DNA of 64,000 nucleotides, from assembly GCA_963836005.1 (NCBI GenBank), contig CAWIHS010000001.1, positions 620,001-684,000 of the forward strand, given 5' to 3'. Shown here piece after piece: positions 1-9,579 of the stretch (its first letter is position 1; the number at the start of each line of letters is the position of its first letter). The notes below the pieces were generated by a model. The model saw only the letters and a program-made list of their open reading frames with translations. It had not been told where the DNA came from and ran no database searches. The stretch is from CAWIHS01 sp963836005. Its GTDB lineage: Bacteria; Pseudomonadota; Gammaproteobacteria; GRL18. Position numbers and translations under genes: made by a program.

Positions 1-61
1 ATCGTGAACATGTGAATAAAAGAATACACTTTATCTACAGCTTCTTAATATATGAAAAGTT

Positions 62-138
62 AATGCTCTGTATTGATATTTGCCGTTCAGCATCAACAGT
101 TACTGAGTCAATCAAAAAGTTGTGCTAGATTGGTGTTA
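62..138 (+). promoter_or_regulatory. Promoter region of rraA-sucA (extended -10)
   Basis: An extended -10 element TGCTAGATT lies at 123-131, which puts the transcription start near 138, 26 nt before the rraA start codon. There is no good -35 box, as expected for an extended -10 promoter that may need an activator. The block AATGCTCTG..ATTGA..ATTT, the string CAGCATCA and the leader ATTCAGAG recur in the same order upstream of aceK (54925-55026). In both places exactly 32 nt separate the -10 element from the ATG. Promoter function is inferred from this conservation and from the motif. Confidence 0.6.
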
Positions 139-163
139 TTGAGAGCATTCAGAGAGAATAATC

Positions 164-661
164 ATGTTTAAAACTGCTGATTTATGTGATACCCATTATG
201 ACCAGGGTTATATTCAGATCTGCCAGCCGATATTTGCAGATTTTGGAGGACGTAGCCGCTTTCATGGCGAGATTCATACCGTACAGTGCTTTGAAGATAA
301 CTCAAAAGTTCGCGAAGCTGTGTCTACAAAAAGCAATGGCGGTATATTGGTCATTGATGCCGGGGCATCATTGCGCTGTGCCATGCTGGGCGATATTCTG
401 GCAGCAAAGGCTGTGGAGAACGGCTGGGCGGGCATCATCATCAATGGTTTGATCAGGGATTCTGTTGAAATTTCAAAAATGCGGCTGGGCGTCAGAGCAC
501 TTGGAACCTTGCCGTTAAAAAGCATTAAAAGAGATCTTGGGATGCGGGATATCCCGGTCGCTTTTGCCGGTGTAAGCTTTGTTCCCGGAGACTATATTTA
601 TGCTGATGAAGACGGAATAATCACAAGTACTGACAATTTGCTGATTGAAGAATCGATATGA
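164..661 (+). CDS. rraA: RraA family protein (RNase E activity regulator / HMG aldolase fold)
   Basis: This 165-residue protein matches the usual length of RraA, a ring-shaped trimer that binds RNase E and lowers mRNA decay in enterics. Related family members are metal-dependent 4-hydroxy-4-methyl-2-oxoglutarate aldolases. The family signature is visible as GDILAAKAVENGWAG (about residues 76-90) followed by NGLIRDSVEI, with the arginine-aspartate pair that binds metal and substrate in the aldolases. The start is supported by the purine-rich AGAGAGAAT just upstream. Its stop overlaps the sucA start as ATGA, so the two are almost certainly translated together. I cannot tell from sequence whether it acts on RNase E or as an aldolase. 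Confidence 0.85.
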   Translation: MFKTADLCDTHYDQGYIQICQPIFADFGGRSRFHGEIHTVQCFEDNSKVREAVSTKSNGGILVIDAGASLRCAMLGDILAAKAVENGWAGIIINGLIRDSVEISKMRLGVRALGTLPLKSIKRDLGMRDIPVAFAGVSFVPGDYIYADEDGIITSTDNLLIEESI

Positions 662-3546
662 AAGAAAATTACTCTGACTCTGAACTAACCCCAAGCATTA
701 AAAAAAAGCCTGATGATTCTCTTCTGGATGGCAATAATGTCATATATCTGGAATCGCTGTACGAAACTTATCTAAAAGATCCTCTGAGTATTTCACCAAG
801 CTGGCGCTCATACTTTTCAGAACTTAACCACAACACAAGTCAGACAGAGTCATTTCATTCTGATGTGCGGGCCCGTTTTAAAACCCTTGCCCTGGATAAG
901 AGCAGGTCGCGCTGCAGTCCAGGCAGGATGGAAACCCTACCGCACTCACTGGAAAGAGAAAACGTAAAGCTGATCAAAGTATTAAGCTTAATTAACAGTT
1001 ACCGGTTTTTGGGACACAAGAAAGCGATAACGAATCCCCTTGACGAAGTACATATTGAGAGCCCTGCTTTACCTGAAGTGCCAGAACTGACACTTAAGTA
1101 TCATGATCTGGATGAAAACGATTTAAACAGCATTATTCCTACAGGTCCGCTGTTTACTAAAGATAAAATGACTCTGACAGAAATCATCCGACAACTTGAG
1201 CATAGTTATTGTGATGTGATTGGCTCGCAATATATGTATATCTCCAGCATTGAAGAGAAACGCTGGTTACAGAAACGTCTGGAAAGCCGGTCTCATCAAG
1301 CTGTATACACCGACGAAGAACGCATAAACATCCTCAAAAAACTCATTGCAGCTGAAACGCTGGAGCGTTATTTGCACACCAAATATGTAGGTCAGAAACG
1401 TTTTTCACTGGAAGGCGGTGACAGCCTCATTCCATTACTGGATGCATTAATACAGCATGCTGGAAAAACCGGTGTGAATGAAATTGTACTGGGTATGGCA
1501 CACCGGGGGCGATTAAATGTGCTGATTAATATTCTCGGCAAATCACCAGGTGTCTTATTCAGGGAATTTGAAGGCAGCATTAATAATGGTGAACGTACGG
1601 GTGACGTAAAATACCACCTTGGCTATGCATCAGATATGTCGACACCGGGAGGCCCCGTGCATCTGGCGTTGGCGTTCAATCCTTCACATCTGGAAATTGT
1701 CGGCCCTGTGGTAGAAGGCGCAGTCAGAGCTAGACAGGATCGTCGCCATGCCAACCCTGGCGACCAGGTCATTCCAGTAGTGATACATGGAGACGCTGCA
1801 CTGGCGGGACAGGGAGTTAATATGGAAACCCTGAATATGTCTCAAACGCGCGGTTACAGAACTCATGGCACCATACATATCGTCATTAACAACCAGATCG
1901 GTTTTACCACTAACACTATCAGTGACACGCGCTCCACCGAGTATTGCACCGATCTTGCAAAAATGGTGGACGCACCCGTGTTCCATGTCAATGGGGATCG
2001 GCCTGAAGCGGTGATGGAAATAACCAAAATTGCCGTTGATTACCGCAATACCTACAAAAAGGATGTGTTTATTGATCTGGTCTGCTATCGCCGCCATGGA
2101 CATAATGAAGCCGATGAACCTTCTGCTACACAGCCTTTGATGTATCATAAGATCAAGGCATTAGCAACCACTCAGGTGCGTTACGCACAGCAACTGATCA
2201 AGTCAAAAGTGATTCAGCCTGAAGAGGTACAGAGTTTAATTCGCGAATATCGTGAATCTCTGGATAACGGAATCCCTATGGTGCCGCACTTATTGGAAAA
2301 ATCTACCCTGGAACAGGAATTTCCAGTTAACTGGGGACGCTTCAAGAATGCCAGTTGGGAGGCTCCGGCCAATACTTTAATTACTAAAGAGCGATTTACC
2401 TCACTTGGCAAACAACTGGCAACTGCACCAGAGGGATTTAAGCTAAATCCACGTGTAGCGAGTATTGTTAACAAACGGGCCCAGATGGCATCCGCCACAC
2501 TGCCCACTGACTGGGGTTTTGGAGAAAATTTAGCCTATGCCGCTTTAGTTCAGGAAGGCTTTCCGATACGTCTTTCAGGTGAAGATTGTGGCCGTGGTAC
2601 CTTTTTTCATCGCCATGCCGTGTTTCATGATCAGAATAATGGTCAAACCTATATTCCACTCCAGCATGTAACCGAGGATCAGTCCTCATTTACGGTTATC
2701 GATTCGTTATTATCCGAGGAAGCTGTGCTTGCTTTTGAATATGGCTATGCCACTACAGAAGCTGACATTTTAGTGATCTGGGAAGCACAGTTTGGAGATT
2801 TCGCCAATGGAGCACAGGTGGTTATCGACCAGTTTATCAGTTCCGCCGAGCAAAAATGGGGTCTATTAAGCGGCCTGGTGATGCTGTTACCGCATGGCTA
2901 TGAAGGCATGGGACCCGAGCATTCATCAGCCCGTCTGGAGCGCTATTTACAATTGTGCGCCCAGCACAATATGCAGATCTGTATACCCACAACACCTGCT
3001 CAGGTCTTTCATATGCTGCGGCGACAGATGGCACGTCGGTTTCGCAAACCACTGATTGTCATGACGCCAAAAAGTCTGCTGCGTCATCCACTGGCTGTAA
3101 GCTGTATGGAAGAATACACAGTATCCGGTTTTCAGACAGTGATAGATGAAGTTGACGATACTCTGCCGGTGGATGAGATCGAAAGAATCGTACTTTGCAG
3201 TGGAAAAATTTATTACGAATTACTGGAAAAACGCCTTGCTGAAGATACACGCAATGTCGCGCTGATTCGAGTTGAGCAATTGTATCCTTTCCCTGAAGAA
3301 AGCTTAAGCAGGATTTTAAATCGTTATCATTCTGCTACCACATGCGTCTGGTGTCAGGAAGAGCCGTTCAATCAGGGAGCATGGTTAAATATACAGCCCT
3401 GGTTAACTCAATTACTGATCAAGAATGAAATATCGATCCCTCTGGTTGTCGCCTCAAGACCCGAAATGGCAGCACCCGCTGAAGGAAGTCACAAAATGCA
3501 TGTTGTTGCTCAGTCACGTTTGATTGAAGATGCACTCGGACTTTAG
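658..3546 (+). CDS. sucA: 2-oxoglutarate dehydrogenase E1 component
   Basis: SucA is the thiamine-diphosphate-dependent decarboxylase that opens the 2-oxoglutarate dehydrogenase complex of the TCA cycle. At 962 residues it is slightly longer than the enteric protein (about 930). Visible features are the N-terminal SucB-contact motif (YLESLYETYLKDP, residues 30-42), HRGRLNVL, the ThDP/Mg site GDAALAGQGV with NNQIGFTT, and the C-terminal transketolase-like pyrimidine domain (GEDCGRGTFFHRHA). It is coupled to rraA through a 4-nt overlap. Its partners sucB and lpd are about 50 kb away on the opposite strand, whereas sucA and sucB usually adjoin. The gene is intact and faces mqo convergently. Confidence 0.97.
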   Translation: MKENYSDSELTPSIKKKPDDSLLDGNNVIYLESLYETYLKDPLSISPSWRSYFSELNHNTSQTESFHSDVRARFKTLALDKSRSRCSPGRMETLPHSLERENVKLIKVLSLINSYRFLGHKKAITNPLDEVHIESPALPEVPELTLKYHDLDENDLNSIIPTGPLFTKDKMTLTEIIRQLEHSYCDVIGSQYMYISSIEEKRWLQKRLESRSHQAVYTDEERINILKKLIAAETLERYLHTKYVGQKRFSLEGGDSLIPLLDALIQHAGKTGVNEIVLGMAHRGRLNVLINILGKSPGVLFREFEGSINNGERTGDVKYHLGYASDMSTPGGPVHLALAFNPSHLEIVGPVVEGAVRARQDRRHANPGDQVIPVVIHGDAALAGQGVNMETLNMSQTRGYRTHGTIHIVINNQIGFTTNTISDTRSTEYCTDLAKMVDAPVFHVNGDRPEAVMEITKIAVDYRNTYKKDVFIDLVCYRRHGHNEADEPSATQPLMYHKIKALATTQVRYAQQLIKSKVIQPEEVQSLIREYRESLDNGIPMVPHLLEKSTLEQEFPVNWGRFKNASWEAPANTLITKERFTSLGKQLATAPEGFKLNPRVASIVNKRAQMASATLPTDWGFGENLAYAALVQEGFPIRLSGEDCGRGTFFHRHAVFHDQNNGQTYIPLQHVTEDQSSFTVIDSLLSEEAVLAFEYGYATTEADILVIWEAQFGDFANGAQVVIDQFISSAEQKWGLLSGLVMLLPHGYEGMGPEHSSARLERYLQLCAQHNMQICIPTTPAQVFHMLRRQMARRFRKPLIVMTPKSLLRHPLAVSCMEEYTVSGFQTVIDEVDDTLPVDEIERIVLCSGKIYYELLEKRLAEDTRNVALIRVEQLYPFPEESLSRILNRYHSATTCVWCQEEPFNQGAWLNIQPWLTQLLIKNEISIPLVVASRPEMAAPAEGSHKMHVVAQSRLIEDALGL

Positions 3547-3643
3547 GTAATACTTATTTGATAGTAGTTAAAAAACATGCCTGTAAAAGGATACTGATTC
3601 CAGAGGCATTTATGAACTTTTGGACCGGGGTTATCTTTGCTTT

Positions 3644-5131
3644 CTAAGGTGAATCAAGTTTAAGTACTGACAGGGTATATTTACGTGTGTTTTTTGCTAA
3701 TACCTTACTATCAATTAATGATTCACCGTATGAAGGGATCATTTTTTTTATTTTTCGTTGCCATTGCGCTGATGCCAGTTGCTCTGTAAAGCATTCTTCG
3801 ATAACCTGCAGCATTGCTGCTACAGAGACCGAAGCACCAGGTGATGCACCCAGTATAGTTGCCAGACTGGAATCAGAAGCAGTTACAACTTCTGTGCCAA
3901 ATTCCAGCTTAGCACCTGTGTCTGAGCATTGCTTAATAATTTGTACTCGCTGCCCGGCACTGGCCAGAGACCAGTCATCCATATCGGCTTGAGGGAAATA
4001 TTCACGCAAGGATTTAACACGGGAACTTCGTGTTTGCAGCACTTCACTAATCAGGTAGCGGATCAGGTCTAAATTTTCCAGGCCTACCTTAAACATCGCG
4101 TAAATATTCGTGAAATTAATTGAAGAAAACAGATCCATTATGGAACCCTGTTTCATAAACCTGGTGGTAAACCCTGCAAACGGGCCAAATAACAGTGCTT
4201 TTTCACCGTCAATAACTCGTAGGTCAAGATGCGGTACAGACATTGGCGGTGCCCCAATGGTAGCTTTACCATAAACTTTAGCCGCATGTTGCCTGACAAT
4301 CTCCGATTGTTTACACACTAACCACTGACCACTTACAGGAAAACCTCCATATCCCCTGCTCTCAGGTATGTTTGATTTCTGCAGCAGCTTGATCGCAGCA
4401 CCGCCAGCACCCAGAAATACAAATCTGGCATCAATAACAGCACAGGTACCGCTCTTTTCATCTTTGACTTTTACCTCCCAACGACCATTTTTATTCTGCG
4501 CTAATCCTTTTACTGAACAATTCAGGCGCAATTTAAAATCATCATAAGTTTGTAAATGAGTAATCATACCGCAACTTAAAGCTGCAAAGTTGATATCTGT
4601 ACCATAGCTGACACGCGTTGCTGCCACCTTTTCTGCAGGATCTCTTCCCTGCATAATCAGAGGCATCCATTGAGTCAGAACGTCAGGGTCATCACTAAAT
4701 TCCATATCAGCAAACAGGTGATGCTGTCCAAGCTGCTGGAAACGCTTACGCAAAAATTCAACATTAGCTTCACCCCACACAAAACTGATATGAGGTACTG
4801 GATTAATAAAACTCTCCGGGGCCGGTAAAATTTTTTGCTCAACCAGATAAGACCAGAATTGCAGGCTTATTTCAAATTTGCTATTTACACTATAGGCATT
4901 ATCCAGTTTGATGTTTCCATCTGCCTGCTGTGGAGTGTAATTCAATTCACAATATGCTGCATGCCCTGTACCCGCATTCATCCATGCATTAGTACTTTCC
5001 TGGGCAATGCTTTCCAGCCGTTCCACCATTATCATATTTAAAGAAGGATCTAATTGTTTTAGTAAAATACCCAAAGTAGAACTCATTGCACCTGTTCCAA
5101 CGAGTAAAATATCTATACTCTCAATATCCAT
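3644..5131 (-). CDS. mqo: Malate:quinone oxidoreductase
   Basis: Mqo is a membrane-associated FAD enzyme that oxidises malate to oxaloacetate and passes electrons to quinone, in parallel with or instead of NAD malate dehydrogenase. The N-terminus carries the dinucleotide-binding motif LLVGTGAMSSTLG, and family sequences NAGTGHAAYCELNYTP and LGASPGASVSVAAM are present. I chose the ATG at 5131 (495 residues) because GAGG lies 9 nt upstream; an upstream ATG and a TTG in the same frame are too close to that site. It stands alone, convergent with sucA. No malate dehydrogenase or fumarase gene occurs in the window. Confidence 0.95.
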   Translation of the reverse strand: MDIESIDILLVGTGAMSSTLGILLKQLDPSLNMIMVERLESIAQESTNAWMNAGTGHAAYCELNYTPQQADGNIKLDNAYSVNSKFEISLQFWSYLVEQKILPAPESFINPVPHISFVWGEANVEFLRKRFQQLGQHHLFADMEFSDDPDVLTQWMPLIMQGRDPAEKVAATRVSYGTDINFAALSCGMITHLQTYDDFKLRLNCSVKGLAQNKNGRWEVKVKDEKSGTCAVIDARFVFLGAGGAAIKLLQKSNIPESRGYGGFPVSGQWLVCKQSEIVRQHAAKVYGKATIGAPPMSVPHLDLRVIDGEKALLFGPFAGFTTRFMKQGSIMDLFSSINFTNIYAMFKVGLENLDLIRYLISEVLQTRSSRVKSLREYFPQADMDDWSLASAGQRVQIIKQCSDTGAKLEFGTEVVTASDSSLATILGASPGASVSVAAMLQVIEECFTEQLASAQWQRKIKKMIPSYGESLIDSKVLAKNTRKYTLSVLKLDSP

Positions 5132-5505
5132 AAGCATCTGCCTCAATCAACTGTTCACAATCCTGATAGTAAATTGAGAATGTCTTCGTTTCCATTTAAA
5201 ATTTCCTGCCCTATGGTAAAGGCTGAATAATATTTCAGATATGAGGGCCTGAAATAAAGGTAGCATGCGGTTATAGCGCTTTTTTAAATTTATCCAATAG
5301 TAACTATAATTTTTTTAAATAAAAATAATTGCACAAAATTAGTATTCATTTATTTAATATTCAGTATTAGATGAATATTCACGCGCTGTGTACTAGTATG
5401 ATTTTAATAGGCTCAAGAATAAACTTAAGCAGTTATGTCTCATTGAATAAACTCTTCCGCACGAAGCATAGATAACTGGCGCTTCAGGGTTAACAGGAGT
5501 AAAAC
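5132..5505. other. Divergent intergenic region mqo / prpE
   Basis: This AT-rich 374-bp region must hold the promoters for mqo and for the prp operon. It contains closely spaced TATTCA/TGAATA half-sites near 5340-5383 (TATTCAT, ATATTCAG, TGAATATTCA), which could bind a regulator, and an AGGAG ribosome site before prpE. No prpR-type regulator gene is nearby and I could not assign a convincing -35/-10 pair. No reading frame of note is present. Confidence 0.4.
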
Positions 5506-7410
5506 ATGGCAAATTACCATAAGATCTACGAAGAATCATTACTTGATCCAGAAGCATTTTGGGGCAAAGCTGCTGCAGAGTTAAGCTGGTATAAGCCCTG
5601 GAAAAAAGTATTGGATACTGAACCAGTTGATCAACCCGTACCTGTCTGGTTCACAGAAGGACAATTAAACACCTGTTATAACTGTGTCGACAGGCATGTT
5701 GAAGCCGGCAGAGGTGAACAGGCAGCAATCATCTATGATTCTCCGATAACTCAACGTCAGCAGACTTATAGCTATGCGCAACTACTGACACTGGTGAGTA
5801 ATTTCGCCGGCGGTTTAAAATCACTGGGAGTGGAAAAAAGTGATCGAGTGATCCTTTACATGCCGATGATCCCTGAAGCCGCCATTGCCATGCTGGCCTG
5901 TGCCAGGCTAGGTGCTATTCATTCTGTTGTCTTCGGCGGTTTCGCGGCAAATGAGCTGGCAACACGTATCGATGATGCAAAGCCCAAAGTCATCGTCAGC
6001 GCTTCCTGCGGCATCGAGCCTAACCGCGTTATTGACTATAAACCCTTACTGGATGAAGCCATAGAACTTGCCTCGCACCCTGTAGAACATTGTGTTATCA
6101 AGGCACGGGATGAATCACAGGCAGAACTCATTGAAGGCCGTGACATAGACTGGGATGTGCTGGTTGCTCAGGCGAAACCAGCACAGTGTGTGCCAGTCTA
6201 TGCCACCGATCCGCTTTATATCCTGTATACTTCCGGCACGACTGCTCAACCCAAAGGGGTCATTCGTGATAATGGAGGTCATGCAGCCGCCCTCTACTGG
6301 TCGATGAAGAATATATATAATGTTGAAGCAGGAGATGTCTATTGGGCAGCTTCTGATGTCGGCTGGGTGGTTGGACATAGCTACATTGTCTACGGGCCGC
6401 TGTTAAAAGGCTGCACCACTATTATCTACGAAGGTAAACCTGTGGGGACACCGGACGCAGGTGCTTTCTGGCGTGTCATTGAAGAACATCAGGTCAAGGT
6501 TTTATTTACCGCACCGACCGCATTCAGAGCAATTAAGAAAGAAGATCCTGAAGGCAAGTTGCTGAAAGGATATAATATTGATTGTCTGCAGGCATTGTTT
6601 CTGGCGGGTGAACGTTGTGATCCTGATACTTTATTCTGGGCAAATGATAAGCTGAAAATTCCCGTTATCGATCACTGGTGGCAGACTGAAACAGGTTGGG
6701 CCATCACTGCCAATCCCCTCGGGATAGAAGCAATGAAAATCAAACCGGGTTCCCCAACCCTGCCTATGCCTGGATTTGATGTCAGAGTCCTGGCCCCTGA
6801 CGGCTCGGAAATGTCGAATAATGAAATGGGTGATATAGTTATCAAGATTCCGCTTGCTCCTGGCTGTCTAACCAGTCTGTGGGGCAATGATGAACGATTT
6901 ATTGATACCTACCTTGCAGCTTATCCCGGCTTCTATCTGACCGGAGATGCGGGATTCCGTGATGATGACGGTTATTTGTGGATCATGAGCCGCACTGACG
7001 ACGTTATCAATGTGGCCGGGCATCGATTGTCTACCGGCGCTATCGAAGAAGTTCTGGCAGGACATTCAGATGTCGCTGAGTGCGCTGTATTTGGTGTTGC
7101 AGACGACTTTAAAGGTCAGCTGCCTTTAGGCATAGTGGTGCTGAAGGATGGTGCCGAACGTTCTAATGAAGACATCAGGCTGGAATTGATTCAACGGGTA
7201 CGTCACCAGATTGGTCCGGTCGCCGCATTTAAACTGGTATCAGTCGTCAAACGCTTGCCTAAAACACGTTCAGGTAAAATATTACGCGGTACCATGCTGA
7301 AGATTGCAGATGGGGTTGAATGGAAAATGCCTGCAACCATTGATGATCCGGTAATCCTTGATGAAATTACTCAGGCACTGAAACAGATGGGTTATGCGAA
7401 GAAGACTTAA
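5506..7410 (+). CDS. prpE: Propionyl-CoA synthetase
   Basis: PrpE is an AMP-forming acyl-CoA synthetase that activates propionate through propionyl-AMP. The 634-residue protein has the ACS N-terminal domain, the AMP-binding motif YTSGTTAQPKGV (about residues 242-253), the TGDAGF aspartate region, and the C-terminal lysine motif LPKTRSGKI that is the classic acetylation target in this family. It is placed as PrpE rather than Acs by its position at the head of a prp cluster and by its divergence from the clear Acs at 15720-17660. The start has AGGAG at good spacing. It is first in an operon with prpB 33 nt downstream. Confidence 0.93.
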   Translation: MANYHKIYEESLLDPEAFWGKAAAELSWYKPWKKVLDTEPVDQPVPVWFTEGQLNTCYNCVDRHVEAGRGEQAAIIYDSPITQRQQTYSYAQLLTLVSNFAGGLKSLGVEKSDRVILYMPMIPEAAIAMLACARLGAIHSVVFGGFAANELATRIDDAKPKVIVSASCGIEPNRVIDYKPLLDEAIELASHPVEHCVIKARDESQAELIEGRDIDWDVLVAQAKPAQCVPVYATDPLYILYTSGTTAQPKGVIRDNGGHAAALYWSMKNIYNVEAGDVYWAASDVGWVVGHSYIVYGPLLKGCTTIIYEGKPVGTPDAGAFWRVIEEHQVKVLFTAPTAFRAIKKEDPEGKLLKGYNIDCLQALFLAGERCDPDTLFWANDKLKIPVIDHWWQTETGWAITANPLGIEAMKIKPGSPTLPMPGFDVRVLAPDGSEMSNNEMGDIVIKIPLAPGCLTSLWGNDERFIDTYLAAYPGFYLTGDAGFRDDDGYLWIMSRTDDVINVAGHRLSTGAIEEVLAGHSDVAECAVFGVADDFKGQLPLGIVVLKDGAERSNEDIRLELIQRVRHQIGPVAAFKLVSVVKRLPKTRSGKILRGTMLKIADGVEWKMPATIDDPVILDEITQALKQMGYAKKT

Positions 7411-7443
7411 TCAATGAGTATTAGCCGATAGTAAGGACAGTAT

Positions 7444-8328
7444 ATGAGTATTGAATCAGCCGGTGCAAAATTTCGTGCCGCCATTAAAACAGAAAAGCCC
7501 ATGCAATGTGCTGGTACGATTAATGCTTACCACGCACGCCTGGCTGAAGCTTCCGGTTTTAAATCACTGTATATCTCCGGCGGCGGCGTCGCAGCTGGTT
7601 CCTGCGGGATCCCTGACCTTGGTATCACCACCCTTGAAGACGTTTTAACAGACCTGAAACGCATCACTGATATTAGCGATCTGCCGGTACTTGTAGATAT
7701 CGATACAGGTTGGGGCGGAGCCTTCAATATTGCCCGCACTGTCCGTTCAATGATCAAATGTGGCGCTGCTGCTGTACATATCGAGGATCAAGTTCAGCAA
7801 AAACGCTGTGGTCATCGACCCAACAAGGCCGTGGTCTCGGAATCAGAAATGGTAGATCGTATCAAGGCTGCAGTGGACGCTAAAACGGATCCTGACTTTG
7901 TCATTATGGCACGCACCGATGCACTGGCTGTAGAAGGTTTACAATCCGCCATAGATCGGGCGTGTGCCTGTGTAGAAGCCGGAGCAGATATGATATTCCC
8001 TGAAGCCATTACTGATCTGGACATGTATAAAACGTTTGCCGATACAGTGAATGTGCCTATATTAGCCAATATCACTGAGTTTGGCTCTACGCCGCTGTTT
8101 ACCACTGAAGAACTGGCCGCCGCCCATGTCAGTATTGCGCTCTACCCGCTTTCAGCTTTTCGTGCGGCTAATCTTGCGGCGTTGAGAGTATATGAAGCAA
8201 TACGCCAGCAGGGAACGCAGCAGGGCGTCATCGATACCATGCAAACCCGTATGGAACTGTATGAATTTTTAGGCTACCACGAATTTGAACAGAAACTGGA
8301 TACTCTTTTTAAAGAAGCGGAGGAATAA
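7444..8328 (+). CDS. prpB: 2-methylisocitrate lyase
   Basis: PrpB splits 2-methylisocitrate into pyruvate and succinate, the last step of the methylcitrate cycle. The 294-residue length is typical. The active-site motif KRCGHRPNK places the catalytic cysteine at residue 122, and VDIDTGWGG supplies the metal-binding aspartates. It belongs to the isocitrate lyase superfamily, but the length and KRCGH context fit PrpB rather than AceA. AAGGA precedes the ATG. The stop codon is separated from the prpC start by a single base, so the two are tightly coupled. Confidence 0.96.
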   Translation: MSIESAGAKFRAAIKTEKPMQCAGTINAYHARLAEASGFKSLYISGGGVAAGSCGIPDLGITTLEDVLTDLKRITDISDLPVLVDIDTGWGGAFNIARTVRSMIKCGAAAVHIEDQVQQKRCGHRPNKAVVSESEMVDRIKAAVDAKTDPDFVIMARTDALAVEGLQSAIDRACACVEAGADMIFPEAITDLDMYKTFADTVNVPILANITEFGSTPLFTTEELAAAHVSIALYPLSAFRAANLAALRVYEAIRQQGTQQGVIDTMQTRMELYEFLGYHEFEQKLDTLFKEAEE

Positions 8329-8329
8329 A

Positions 8330-9502
8330 ATGAGTGAAACGTCATCAAACAATGAATCTACTCCAACTGGCTTCAAACCAAAAAAATCTGTAGCACTTTC
8401 GGGTACTGCGGCTGGAAACACGGCCATTTGTAACGTGGGCCATACGGGTGATGATTTAATTTATCGAGGCTACAACATTCTTGAATTTGCTGAACAGGCT
8501 GAATTTGAAGAAATTGCATATTTGATCGTACATGGAAAACTGCCAGCACAAGCCGAACTGCAGGAATATAAAGCCAAACTCAGATCCTTACGCGACCTTC
8601 CTGCAGCAGTTAAAAAAACTCTGGAGCAAATACCCAGAACCGCTCATCCCATGGATGTTTTGCGCACCGGCTGTTCTATGCTGGGATGTTGCGAAACTGA
8701 AGATGCAGCCCACTCCAAAGATGCTGCACGCAATATTATTGATCGTCTCATAGCCTGCTTCGGATCGATGCTGCTGTATTGGTATCATTATGCATTTAAT
8801 AACAAACGCATTGAACTACAAACCAGTGATGATTCCATTGGCGGACATTTTTTACACTTGTTACATGGAGAACCCCCCAGAGCATCATGGGTAAAAGCCA
8901 TGCATGTTTCGCTGATCTTATATGCCGAGCACGAATTTAATGCCTCTACTTTTACGGCACGTGTTATTGCCGGAACTGAATCAGATATACATTCCTGTAT
9001 CACTGGTGCGATTGGCGCACTCAGCGGTCCCAAACACGGTGGTGCCAACGAGGCCGCCTGTGAAATTCAGCTGCGTTATTCATCTGCCGATGAAGCCGAA
9101 GCTGATATACGTGCACGAATAACCGCTAAGGAAATTATCATCGGCTTTGGACATCCTGTTTACACGACTGCTGATCCGCGTAATAAAGTCATCAAACGTC
9201 TTGCTCAGGCGCTGGCTGAAGAAAGCCAGAACACGCTGATGTATGATGTCGCATCACGGCTTGAAAAAACCATGTGGGAACAGAAAAAAATGTTCCCGAA
9301 TCTGGACTGGTTTTCGGCCGTTTCCTATCACCAGATGGGTGTTCCAACTGATATGTTTACACCCTTATTTGTGATTGCTCGCTCCTGCGGTTGGGGAGCC
9401 CACGTCATTGAACAACGTGAAGATGGCAAAATCATTCGTCCTTCTGCGAACTACACGGGACCCGAGAATCGTCCTTACGTGCCATTAGCCGAACGCGGCT
9501 GA
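8330..9502 (+). CDS. prpC: 2-methylcitrate synthase
   Basis: PrpC condenses propionyl-CoA with oxaloacetate to give 2-methylcitrate. The frame is open further upstream, but the ATG at 8330 is chosen because GGAGG lies about 7 nt before it and the result (390 residues) matches the family. Citrate-synthase signatures are seen: [11 protein letters not shown] and [13 protein letters not shown] hold the catalytic histidines, and [10 protein letters not shown] is the third conserved block. The distinct GltA at 48518-49819 provides citrate synthase, which supports the methylcitrate role here. It lies between prpB and prpD. Confidence 0.95.
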   Translation: MSETSSNNESTPTGFKPKKSVALSGTAAGNTAICNVGHTGDDLIYRGYNILEFAEQAEFEEIAYLIVHGKLPAQAELQEYKAKLRSLRDLPAAVKKTLEQIPRTAHPMDVLRTGCSMLGCCETEDAAHSKDAARNIIDRLIACFGSMLLYWYHYAFNNKRIELQTSDDSIGGHFLHLLHGEPPRASWVKAMHVSLILYAEHEFNASTFTARVIAGTESDIHSCITGAIGALSGPKHGGANEAACEIQLRYSSADEAEADIRARITAKEIIIGFGHPVYTTADPRNKVIKRLAQALAEESQNTLMYDVASRLEKTMWEQKKMFPNLDWFSAVSYHQMGVPTDMFTPLFVIARSCGWGAHVIEQREDGKIIRPSANYTGPENRPYVPLAERG

Positions 9503-9579
9503 TGTCCTTATAGCTTTTCAACACCATGTTCGCGCATGGCCATGAAGTAAATCAATAACTTAGATTTCAGGATATTAAA

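Noticed and set aside
3547..3643. Terminator between sucA and mqo
   Set aside because: The ATGCCT / AGGCAT arms are short, the loop is long and no T-run follows on either strand.
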